Source: CAZTDD01 sp964612675 (GTDB lineage: Bacteria > Hinthialibacterota > Hinthialibacteria > Hinthialibacterales > JAKPRU01). From it: a stretch of DNA of 20,234 nt. The stretch spans positions 1 to 20,234 of the forward strand of contig CAZTDD010000122.1 in NCBI GenBank assembly GCA_964612675.1, given 5' to 3'. Each line of letters opens with the position of its first letter. Positions within the stretch are counted from its first letter, which is position 1. Made by a program: the position numbers and the translations under genes. The notes under the pieces were generated by a model, which was not told where the DNA came from, did no database searches, and saw only the letters and a program-made list of their open reading frames with translations. Shown here piece by piece: positions 8,394 through 15,810 of this stretch.

Positions 8394-8681
8394 TTCATTC
8401 AACCTTACCTTCTTTCAACCTTGCTTTCTTTCAACCTTGCTTTCATTCGACCTTACGTTCATTCAATCTTGCGTTCATTCAACTTTGCGTTCATTCCACC
8501 TTGCGTTCATTCGACCTTGCGTTCATTCCACCTTGCGTTCATTCAACTTTGCGTTCATTCGACCTTGCCTTCATTCAACTTTGCGTTCATTCCACTTTGC
8601 CTTCATTCGACCTTGCGTTCATTCCACTTTACGTTTATTCAACCTTACGTTTATTCAACCTTACGTTTATTCAACCTTGTG
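8394..8681. repeat. 16-bp minisatellite, exactly 18 units
   Basis: Eighteen head-to-tail units fill 288 bp with no indels; the type unit is TTCATTCNACCTTGCG. Variation is confined to a few positions: base 8 is A, G or C, base 11 is C or T, and the last bases vary between CG and CC. The last three units share TTTATTC. Since 16 is not a multiple of 3 and no unit creates a stop, all three plus-strand frames stay open through the array; I regard these frames as artefacts. The array separates the methyltransferase promoter from queG. No gene is visible in 8271-8747. Confidence 0.95.
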
Positions 8682-8695
8682 CCGAGACACCGCCG

Positions 8696-8733
8696 CTCTC
8701 CCTCTCCCTCTGGGAGAGGGCTGGGGTGAGGGC
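8696..8733. repeat. Short dispersed palindromic element before queG
   Basis: A perfect 9-bp stem with a 3-nt loop (CCCTCTCCC at 8700-8708, GGGAGAGGG at 8712-8720) is followed by CTGGGGTGAGGG. This sequence resembles a short palindromic repeat found in very many bacterial genomes (family resemblance from memory, not searched). It ends about 15 bp before the queG start codon and could affect queG translation. Confidence 0.6.
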
Positions 8734-8747
8734 CTTCTAAAGATACT

Positions 8748-9869
8748 GTGACAAAAGAAGAAACTACCAACCTCATCAAAAACACAGCACTCCGAGCAGG
8801 CTTCGACCTCGTCGGCATTACCACCGCCGAACCCCCCGCCTCGTTTAATCGTTTCGCCGATTGGATCGCGAAAGGCATGCACGCCTCCATGGATTATCTG
8901 GAGCGCACCTCTCAGCAACGCCGCGATCCCCGCAGCCTGCTCCCGGAAGCGCGCGCGATTATCATGCTCGGTCTGAATTACGCTCCACCGGTACAAGAAT
9001 CCGAAACTGACATCTCCTGCTACGCCCGAGGTCATGACTACCACGACGTCATGCGATCCAAAATGAAATCGCTCATCTCTGCCGTTCGCGAATCCACTGG
9101 TTCCGCGTTCCGAACCCGGATCTGTGTCGATACCGCACCGTTACTGGAGCGAGATCTTGCCACACGCGCCGGACTGGGCTGGATCGGGAAAAACACATCT
9201 CTGATCAACCGGAAACTCGGTACATGGTTCTTCCTTGGGGCAATTCTCACTGACTTGGACTTGACGCCCGACACCCCACAGCCGGATCGCTGCGGCAGAT
9301 GTAACCGCTGTATCCAGGCCTGTCCCACGGGTGCCTTGAGCGCTCCTCGTGTCCTGGATGCCCGCCGCTGTATCTCGTATCTTACGATTGAGCATAAAGG
9401 ACACATCCCGACCGACCTGAGGACTCTCATTGGAACACGCGTATTCGGATGCGACGAATGCCAGCGCGTCTGTCCCTGGAATCGTTTTTCGAAACCATCG
9501 CATGAGTCCGCTTTCGAAGTGCGTAATGAAGATCTGCTGAGCGACCCGGCACGAATTCTTGAGATGGATGAGGGTGAATTCCAAACACGATTCGTCTCTT
9601 CGCCCATTCTACGAACCGGCCGTGCGGGGCTCGCGCGAAATGCTGCGATCGCTCTGGGAAACTCAGAGACCCCCGATATCCAGGCCTTGATCGCAGCGCT
9701 TTCAGACGCCGACCCTCTTGTACGCCGCCATGCAGCCTGGGCGCTCGGCCGCCACAAGTGCGCAGAAACTGTGAGTGCCCTGGAAGCAACACTCGCGCAA
9801 GAACAAGATGAATTGGCCCGAAGTGAAATCAAAAGAGCGCTTGAGCAACGCTTTGATCCATACGTATAA
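8748..9869 (+). CDS. queG: Epoxyqueuosine reductase QueG
   Basis: QueG performs the last step of queuosine synthesis, reducing epoxyqueuosine to queuosine in the anticodon of tRNAs, with a cobalamin cofactor and two 4Fe-4S clusters. The product (373 aa) has the N-terminal QueG domain with CVDTAPLLERDLA (Asp128 matches the catalytic acid of the family), GWIGKNT (145-150), and two ferredoxin-type clusters: C182, C185, C188, C192 and C208, C235, C238, C242 (CDECQRVCPWN). Residues about 295-365 form HEAT-like repeats (RRHAAWALGRH), usual for the long form. The start is GTG, just after a palindromic element; no strong ribosome site is seen. No other queuosine genes are in the window. Confidence 0.96.
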   Translation: MTKEETTNLIKNTALRAGFDLVGITTAEPPASFNRFADWIAKGMHASMDYLERTSQQRRDPRSLLPEARAIIMLGLNYAPPVQESETDISCYARGHDYHDVMRSKMKSLISAVRESTGSAFRTRICVDTAPLLERDLATRAGLGWIGKNTSLINRKLGTWFFLGAILTDLDLTPDTPQPDRCGRCNRCIQACPTGALSAPRVLDARRCISYLTIEHKGHIPTDLRTLIGTRVFGCDECQRVCPWNRFSKPSHESAFEVRNEDLLSDPARILEMDEGEFQTRFVSSPILRTGRAGLARNAAIALGNSETPDIQALIAALSDADPLVRRHAAWALGRHKCAETVSALEATLAQEQDELARSEIKRALEQRFDPYV

Positions 9870-9947
9870 TCGAAATCTCTGTAGCCGTCATCACGAGCCG
9901 TGGACCGTCGCAGCCGGTGATTTGAAGAAGAAAACATGCCCGATATC

Positions 9948-10093
9948 CGTCATGGCGAGCGAAGCGTGGCCATCTCGCTTTTTGATCCAACAGCGAGATT
10001 CCCATGTCGCTGGGTGGCCCCGATTGCTTGTCAATCGGGGTGGCGAAGCCACAAGAGGCTGGTAGCCTATGCTTCGCTTCGCTCGCAATGACG
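9948..10093. mobile_element. 146-bp structured inverted-repeat element (MITE/REP-like)
   Basis: The ends are imperfect inverted copies: CGTCATGGCGAGCGAAGCG (9948-9966) and CGCTTCGCTCGCAATGACG (10075-10093) pair at 18 of 19 positions. Inside lie four further hairpins: ATCTCGCT/AGCGAGAT (9972-9999), CCCCGATT/AATCGGGG (10018-10040), GTGGC/GCCAC (10040-10052), and AGGCT/AGCCT (10056-10068). It encodes nothing of its own and resembles the GTCATTGCGAGC-type palindromes found in many genomes. It sits between queG and the CgeB-like gene and keeps an in-frame open stretch ahead of the latter. Confidence 0.75.
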
Positions 10094-10114
10094 ATAGGTA
10101 ACAGCATTCACATC

Positions 10115-12016
10115 ATGACCACTTCCTCTTTCCGACACCTCGATCCACGCATCTTCGACCGCAACTGGGACGCTCTATCCTTCCATCACCCGCATCTCGC
10201 AGACCGAATCCGGCAAGCACTCGGAATCGAAGACCCTAAGGCCCCGGAACTCACCCACATCCCGCCTTTGGACGACATCAACGATGTCCTTGTCGATGGC
10301 AAAGGCACCGTGGTCGCAACGAGAGACGACGGAACGCACGCGGAGATCATCGGACCTCAATGGACCCGAACATCGAGACAGGCATCGAGGAAAGCGATAG
10401 TAAAGAACCCTTCGCGTATCCTCTTTGTCTTCTCCTGCGGCGACTTCTCCTTACTCGATGATTGTGACAGTCTTATCGGTTTCGACCAGCGAGCGCTTGT
10501 TGTGATCGAACAACGAACGATTCTTTTCCTTGCTGCCTTGGCCATGCGCGATCGCACCGACTTTCTCTCCCACTCGAACCTCTTTTTCTGTGTGGGAAAC
10601 GATTACGACCTCCAGCTTCAGGACCTCTGCCGCCAAAACGCTTTTGAAGTTCTGCCGCCCTCCCAAATGACCGCTGTCGCAGGTGCGGGATTTGCCTTTC
10701 CCGATGACCGGGAAGTATATATCGCTTCCATTCGCGCTTTACTGGCCGAGCTCGCAGAGGCGCACAGCAACTTCAACACCAAACTCCAAGTCTTTTTCCG
10801 CGATTTGTCGCATCCTCGCCAACTGCACACACCTCCACGTATATGGGGCTATGCCGTAGCGCCCGAGAAAATGGTCTATTCAATTCATCGGGAGATGTTG
10901 CAAGCCCTGTTCGATGGATTCCGCGCGGCGGAATGGGACGCGCGGTTACTGCTCGAAACGCGCGAACGATGGACCACACGCAACCGTATCCTGCGCGACA
11001 TCACATACTTCGACCCGGACGTCTTCTTCTTCCTGAATTCAGTCTCCGATCAATTTTTCAAATCTCTGTTCGGGACGGGCCTGCAAGACGATGCTATAAA
11101 GCGTCCGCGAATCGTTTGTCTTTCCGACGAGTTTGTCTTTTCTCCCATCGGCTCGGCGGAAGGTCTCGGACAATGGGATCATGTGTTCGCCATGGACCCG
11201 GAATATCTCAACCGACTGTCGGGCAGCAACCTCGCGTCGCTTCATTACTTGCCGGTAGCGGCATCTGTGACAGAGCCGGGCACCTTCAAGCAGGAATTCC
11301 AGCATCCCATTTCGTTTGTCGGATCAATTGTCGATCTGTCGGAGACGTTAAACTCTCTCCCTACGCCGGAACGAGACTGGCTGGAAGAGAAAATCGAGCG
11401 CGTTCTGCAGGGGGAGTTGTTATTTGATGTTGTCCCGGACAATGAGGCAGCAATTCCTCCTCGACTCACTTCGATTTGTCAGAAGTATTGCTCAAGTGTT
11501 CGAAAGCCGTTCCTGAACGGTTCGCGCGCTATTATGTATCTGCTCTCGGTGGAGGCAAACACCCGAAAACGCGTCCGGACTCTTGTAGAATTGATTCCTT
11601 ATAACGTCGCGATTTACGGACCGAAGGAGTGGGAGAATCTCCTTCCGCCGAACGGTTCAGACAACTGTCGAGGTCCGCTGCCGTATGAATTAATCCCGGA
11701 CCTCTTCGCGAGCTCCTCAATTAATTTGAATATTCACAGTCTACAATGTCCAAGCGCTCTAAACTCGCGCGATTTCGACATCCTGGCAAGCGGTGGGTTT
11801 CTACTGAGCGATTACGTAACCGAAGCCGACGCGGATCTCATCACGCATGGCCGCGATGCGGTTTTCTATCACGGAATTGAAGATCTGAAAAAGCAGGTGG
11901 AATTCTATCTCAGCAACGAAAACGAACGAAAAGAAATCGCCCGCCACGGCCATCAAACCGCCATCAACAACCACAGTTTCCACAACCGCGCACAGCTTTT
12001 CTTCCCCAAAGATTGA
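10115..12016 (+). CDS. CgeB-like glycosyltransferase family protein
   Basis: The 633-residue protein has no signal peptide, so it is probably cytoplasmic. Its C-terminal part (about 440-625) resembles the CgeB / glycosyltransferase 1-2 type domain (PF13524): a parallel alpha/beta region with NLNIHSLQ (537-544), then FDILASGGFLLSDY (554-567), the usual sugar-nucleotide-binding stretch, and a helical end. Earlier parts include PDVFFFLNS and HPISFVGSI, also typical of this family. The sugar and acceptor are unknown; cell-surface or protein glycosylation is a family-level guess. The start at 10115 was chosen because the open stretch upstream (from 10004) lies mainly inside the inverted-repeat element. 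The ribosome site is weak. The 3' end is followed by the G-rich repeat cluster. Confidence 0.7.
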   Translation: MTTSSFRHLDPRIFDRNWDALSFHHPHLADRIRQALGIEDPKAPELTHIPPLDDINDVLVDGKGTVVATRDDGTHAEIIGPQWTRTSRQASRKAIVKNPSRILFVFSCGDFSLLDDCDSLIGFDQRALVVIEQRTILFLAALAMRDRTDFLSHSNLFFCVGNDYDLQLQDLCRQNAFEVLPPSQMTAVAGAGFAFPDDREVYIASIRALLAELAEAHSNFNTKLQVFFRDLSHPRQLHTPPRIWGYAVAPEKMVYSIHREMLQALFDGFRAAEWDARLLLETRERWTTRNRILRDITYFDPDVFFFLNSVSDQFFKSLFGTGLQDDAIKRPRIVCLSDEFVFSPIGSAEGLGQWDHVFAMDPEYLNRLSGSNLASLHYLPVAASVTEPGTFKQEFQHPISFVGSIVDLSETLNSLPTPERDWLEEKIERVLQGELLFDVVPDNEAAIPPRLTSICQKYCSSVRKPFLNGSRAIMYLLSVEANTRKRVRTLVELIPYNVAIYGPKEWENLLPPNGSDNCRGPLPYELIPDLFASSSINLNIHSLQCPSALNSRDFDILASGGFLLSDYVTEADADLITHGRDAVFYHGIEDLKKQVEFYLSNENERKEIARHGHQTAINNHSFHNRAQLFFPKD

Positions 12017-12056
12017 TGGGATCGCAAAAAGTCAGCGGGATGCGAGAAGTGAGGTG

Positions 12057-12242
12057 TCAACCCCCTCTGAATCTCCCCTACTCGGCCACGCGAGCGTGGC
12101 CCGCTTGGGGGAGAATACGCTGCAGACACGCTCGTTTCTTTTTCCTCCCCCGAAGATCGGGGGAGGTTAGGAGGGGGTTGAAATCCGTTTTTCTGACTTT
12201 TTCCGACCCCGTCAAAGCCTGGGGGAGGTTCAGAGGGGTTGA
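12057..12242. repeat. Three copies of the G-rich palindromic core, two orientations
   Basis: An inverted variant core lies at 12057-12075, a complete copy at 12163-12181 (with its hairpin CCTCCCCCGA/TCGGGGGAGG at 12144-12166), and a degraded copy at 12225-12242. Between them is a perfect GGCCACGC/GCGTGGCC hairpin (12084-12101). The cluster fills the gap between two convergent genes, so one or more of these hairpins may work as a terminator on either strand. No gene is visible here. Confidence 0.85.
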
Positions 12243-12264
12243 TACGTCACTTCTCGCCAGGCCG

Positions 12265-15054
12265 TCACTGAACAGCGTAAGGAAATTTCACCCGTATCCG
12301 GGCGTTCAATGGCGGCGACTCGATCGCCTGCGGCTCACGGCCCGGCCAATAGATCGTCAGGTCATCAATTTCTCTCAATGATCCAAAACCAAAGTGAATA
12401 GTCTGCGTACTCTGTGAGAGATACCCCGAACCCCCATCCACAATGCGCGTCCACCGTTGTTCGCCTTTGCGCGCCACAATCCGTGTACCGAAGGACAACG
12501 CCGAGAGCGCGTCGAGCTTCACTTGCAGCCAGGATCCCCGGGGAGAACGGTTTTCGAGCAGCATCGGCGACGAATCGATACAATTGAACACAATGTCCAT
12601 GTCGCCGTCCCCGTCGTGATCGATCAATGCCGCACCTCTTCCGCTTCTCGGCTTGAAATCTTCAGAGAAGACAGTCTCAGTCACATCCTCGAATTCTTCT
12701 TCCCCCTTGTTTCGATAGAAAGACGCGCCTTGATCGTAACTCCGTCCAAGTTCAAGAGAATCTACCTGTGGATAAAGATGTCCGTTCGATGTGAAAATAT
12801 CCAGAAATCCGTCGGCATCGAAATCGCAGAATCCCGAACCCCACGTGATCAGCATCCGGCTCGACCGCGCGAGTTTCGAGGGGGCCGTAACATCGCTCAA
12901 AATGGAGTCGCCTTCATTCCGAAAGAGAATGTCCGTCTGCTGTTCATAGGATGTAATAAAGAGATCGAGTAAGCCGTCGTTGTTGTAATCCCCCGTGACC
13001 ACCCCCATGCTTGCTCCTTCGATTCCGCTTTCGGTAAACGCTCCGCCGGATTCAAAACTGATATCTTCGAATGTGCCGTCGCCCCGGTTTCGCAGCACGT
13101 GATTGTAGGTAGAGTCGTTTGTCACATAGAGATCGAGATCGCCGTCGTTCTCAATATCGAAGAACACCGCCCCCATCGCTCGTCCCGGCGACACGTTGAT
13201 TCCGGCCTCCTCCGCTTTGTCCGTAAAGTCCCCTGAGCCGTTATTGATATACAAAAGGTCCTTTTGATTCGTGAACGCCAGCGGCCCCATAAACACATCG
13301 ATTCCATGGTACGGTGAACGCATCTCCCCGTGTTCTTCGGGATTGAACGCCACATAATTCCCGACAAAAAGATCCAGATCGCCGTCCTGATCGATGTCCG
13401 CAAACGCTGTTGACGCGACATACCCCTTGTCCCCGACACCCGCTTCTTCGGTGATATCCGTAAAGGTCCCGTCACCGTTGTTTCGATACAGAACATTCGG
13501 GCCGTGGTTGCCGACGAAAAGATCGAGCCACCCGTCGTTGTTTACGTCGCCGAAGATTACCGACATCCCGAACCCGGTATCGCCGACACCCGCTTCTTCG
13601 GTGACATCTGTAAAAACTCCATCATCGTTTCGGAACAAAGCGTTTTTGTACTCCGGACTGGCTGAATACAGTTCCGGTCGTCCACAGGCGAAATAAATAT
13701 CATCGTCACCATCGTTATCATAATCCGCCACAGCGACGCCCGAGCCCATCGCATCCGTAATCCAGCGTTTATCCGGATGGCCCAATACATGCTGGAAGCT
13801 CCCCAGCCCTGCTTTGTCGGTCACATCTACAAACCGGAAGGGATTCTCTTTCGCGGCTGCCTGAGGAATATCGGTTGAGCCTTTGAGCTCACCTAAGGCC
13901 TTCCCCAGCGCCTCAAGCGGTCGGCTGTCCTCGTATTGATTCGCCACATCTTCATAAAACGTTCGCGCTTCTTCTATTTTTCCCGTTCGAAGTAACGACC
14001 AGCCTTTTAGTGTCGCGAACATCTCGCGCTCTGTGATTCGTGGCATTTCGATGTTTTTCAACAGGTCCAGACAACCTTGGTGATTGCCTGCATTAAAACG
14101 AATCTGGGCCAGGAGAAATCGCTGTAGGTCATTGGTTTGCCCTTCTTCAATTAACCGTTCGAGGTATCGTTCCGCCAAATCTTCACGTTTCACACGGCAC
14201 AGCTCCGCCGCCAACTCATACGCTTCCATCGGGGGAACGGAGGTTGGATTGCGAAACGCGTACCAGAGACGGTTCAGTTTCTGGCTGGTCCAGGAATTGA
14301 GCGTCTTGAGAATCTCCCGCATTTCACCCACTTCTTCTGTTTTGTTCTGGCGGGACAGCGCGACAATCAGGGCGTTGTACGCTTCACGGAAGAACGGATA
14401 TCCATTGATTGTCACACGTAGGTGGCGTTCGGCGGCTTTGCTGTTTCCTGCGCGGTTCTCGAGCTTCCCCATCTCGCAATGCGCCATGAAATGTTTCGGA
14501 TCGATTTCAAGAACGCGGCGGAGTGTTTTTCTTGCCTTGTCGTCTTCGCCTTGTCGTGCCTCGATACATCCCAAAAGAAAAAGCCCGTCCAAATAATCCG
14601 GATTCTTATCGAGAAGATTGTTGAGCCATTGCTTGGCTTCATCGTACCGGTGCACGGCGTACGCGATCGCGGCGACTCGATAGAGAAGATACTCATTATC
14701 CGGATCTTTCGACACCGCCTCGGATGCCAACCGCACGGCCGCATCCTCGTCACCCGCACGCCAGTTCGCTCGCGCTAGTTCGTAAGTCAGCTCCGCATCC
14801 GACGGGTTCTGCTCGACGAGAGTCTTTAGTACGGGCAACCATTCGCCTCCGGGTTGGATATGTTCAATTGCTTCCCGTACCTGCGAACGCGCCTCCTCGC
14901 CGAGAGGGGAAGGGAGCCGCTCGACCGCCTGGGATGCCGCCGACACATCTCGATTGCTCAACGCTTCAAGAAACGGACCGACCGACAGCTGCGCGGACGC
15001 CGAAGCCACCGTGAGTAGAATCATCAAGAGAAACAAACTCGCTGATCTCTTCAT
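12265..15054 (-). CDS. Exported TPR / VCBS (FG-GAP) / ASPIC-UnbV protein
   Basis: The 929-residue product has a signal peptide (MKRSASLFLLMILL, cleavage near ASAQ). Residues about 55-400 are helical with tetratricopeptide-like repeats (LTYELARANWRAGDEDAA). Residues about 430-830 form a propeller-like array with seven calcium-binding DxDxDG-type motifs: DYDNDGDDD, DVNNDGWLD, DIDQDGDLD, DIENDGDLD, DYNNDGLLD, DFDADGFLD, and DHDGDGDMD. The C-terminal 80 residues match the ASPIC/UnbV domain (LSFGTRIVARKG, QTIHFGFG). The family, related to vertebrate CRTAC1, is expected outside the cytoplasm; its function is unknown, probably protein or glycan binding. ATG codons at 15054 and 15063 are both possible starts; the first was chosen for the signal-peptide form. 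Upstream DNA is repeat, and no promoter is evident. Confidence 0.9.
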   Translation of the reverse strand: MKRSASLFLLMILLTVASASAQLSVGPFLEALSNRDVSAASQAVERLPSPLGEEARSQVREAIEHIQPGGEWLPVLKTLVEQNPSDAELTYELARANWRAGDEDAAVRLASEAVSKDPDNEYLLYRVAAIAYAVHRYDEAKQWLNNLLDKNPDYLDGLFLLGCIEARQGEDDKARKTLRRVLEIDPKHFMAHCEMGKLENRAGNSKAAERHLRVTINGYPFFREAYNALIVALSRQNKTEEVGEMREILKTLNSWTSQKLNRLWYAFRNPTSVPPMEAYELAAELCRVKREDLAERYLERLIEEGQTNDLQRFLLAQIRFNAGNHQGCLDLLKNIEMPRITEREMFATLKGWSLLRTGKIEEARTFYEDVANQYEDSRPLEALGKALGELKGSTDIPQAAAKENPFRFVDVTDKAGLGSFQHVLGHPDKRWITDAMGSGVAVADYDNDGDDDIYFACGRPELYSASPEYKNALFRNDDGVFTDVTEEAGVGDTGFGMSVIFGDVNNDGWLDLFVGNHGPNVLYRNNGDGTFTDITEEAGVGDKGYVASTAFADIDQDGDLDLFVGNYVAFNPEEHGEMRSPYHGIDVFMGPLAFTNQKDLLYINNGSGDFTDKAEEAGINVSPGRAMGAVFFDIENDGDLDLYVTNDSTYNHVLRNRGDGTFEDISFESGGAFTESGIEGASMGVVTGDYNNDGLLDLFITSYEQQTDILFRNEGDSILSDVTAPSKLARSSRMLITWGSGFCDFDADGFLDIFTSNGHLYPQVDSLELGRSYDQGASFYRNKGEEEFEDVTETVFSEDFKPRSGRGAALIDHDGDGDMDIVFNCIDSSPMLLENRSPRGSWLQVKLDALSALSFGTRIVARKGEQRWTRIVDGGSGYLSQSTQTIHFGFGSLREIDDLTIYWPGREPQAIESPPLNARIRVKFPYAVQ

Positions 15055-15092
15055 TTGCCACATAACCAATACTAAATTCGAGCTGCGGACTT

Positions 15093-15736
15093 TTGCCTCC
15101 CCCAAACGTTGGTCGAGAAGAAGAACCCGTTTCCTCCCCCAAGCCTGGGGGAGAAGAAGAACCTGTTCCTCCCCCAAGCCTGGGGGAGGTTAGGAGGGGG
15201 TTGAAACTTCCCTACAACTACTCTCTCACCACGAATCGCACCACACNNNNNNNNNNNNNNNNNNNNNNNNNNNNNNNNNNNNNNNNNNNNNNNNNNNNNN
15301 NNNNNNNNNNNNNNNNNNNNNNNNNNNNNNNNNNNNNNNNNNNNNNCACCCCCAACATGCTCAGTCAGTTGCCTCCCCAAGCCTGAGGGAGAAGAAGAAC
15401 CCGTTTCCTCCCCCAAGCCTGGGGGAGGTCAGGAGGGGGTTGAAACTTCCCTACAACTACTCTCTCACCACGAATCGCACCACACACAGCTCACACCCCC
15501 AACATGCTCAGTCAGTTGCCTCCCCAAGCCTGAGGGAGAAGAAGAACCTGTTCCTCCCCCAAGCCTGGGGGAGGTTAGGAGGGGGTTGAAACTTCCCCAT
15601 AACTACTCTCTCACCACGAATCGCACCACACACAGCTCACACCCCCAACATGCTCAGTCAGTTGCCTCCCCAAGCCTGAGGGAGAAGAAGAACCCGTTTC
15701 CTCCCCCAAGCCTGGGGGAGGTTAGGAGGGGGTTGA
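15093..15736. repeat. Tandem array, 146/147-bp period, with the same G-rich core
   Basis: Cores lie at 15186-15204, 15425-15443 (one base changed), 15571-15589 and 15718-15736. Each carries a CCTCCCCCA/TGGGGGAGG hairpin just before it, and the units contain the linker ACTACTCTCTCACCACGAAT. Complete units measure 146 and 147 bp; the 1-bp difference lies in CCCGTTTCC versus CCTGTTCC. The first part (15115-15186) also holds a 36-bp sub-duplication starting GAGAAGAAGAACC. The array contains the assembly gap, so its true copy number is unknown. It lies upstream of the TPR/VCBS gene and past the 3' end of the gene at 15811. No gene is visible in 15055-15810. Confidence 0.92.
15247..15346. other. 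Assembly gap of 100 N
   Basis: Exactly 100 N, a standard placeholder length, inside the tandem array. The left flank ends ...CGCACCACAC and the right flank resumes CACCCCCAACATG. In intact units these are separated by only 8 bases (ACAGCTCA), so the real missing sequence should be 8 bp plus some whole number of units. Confidence 0.98.
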
Positions 15737-15753
15737 ACTTCTCTACGAATCGT

Positions 15754-15785
15754 AAAAAGGGGCGACGAACATCGTCCATCGCCCC
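15754..15785 (-). terminator. Rho-independent terminator of the exported CBM9-like gene
   Basis: On the minus strand GGGGCGA and TCGCCCC (15779-15785 and 15759-15765) form a 7-bp stem around a 13-nt loop that can pair further inside. A run of five T (15754-15758) follows. It lies about 25 bp past the stop codon of the gene at 15811. Confidence 0.85.
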
Positions 15786-15810
15786 ATCATTATCTCGCTT
15801 CATCGGTCAC

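Noticed and set aside
8292..8751. Three overlapping plus-strand open frames (104-145 codons) with a 16-residue repeat
   Set aside because: They exist only because a 16-bp unit without stops is read in all three frames; no ribosome site, no conserved feature, and codon use follows the repeat.
10004..10114. Upstream extension of the CgeB-like protein by 37 residues
   Set aside because: The extension is mostly encoded by the inverted-repeat element and ends in a typical element-derived reading (CFASLAMT); the family-like sequence starts after 10115.
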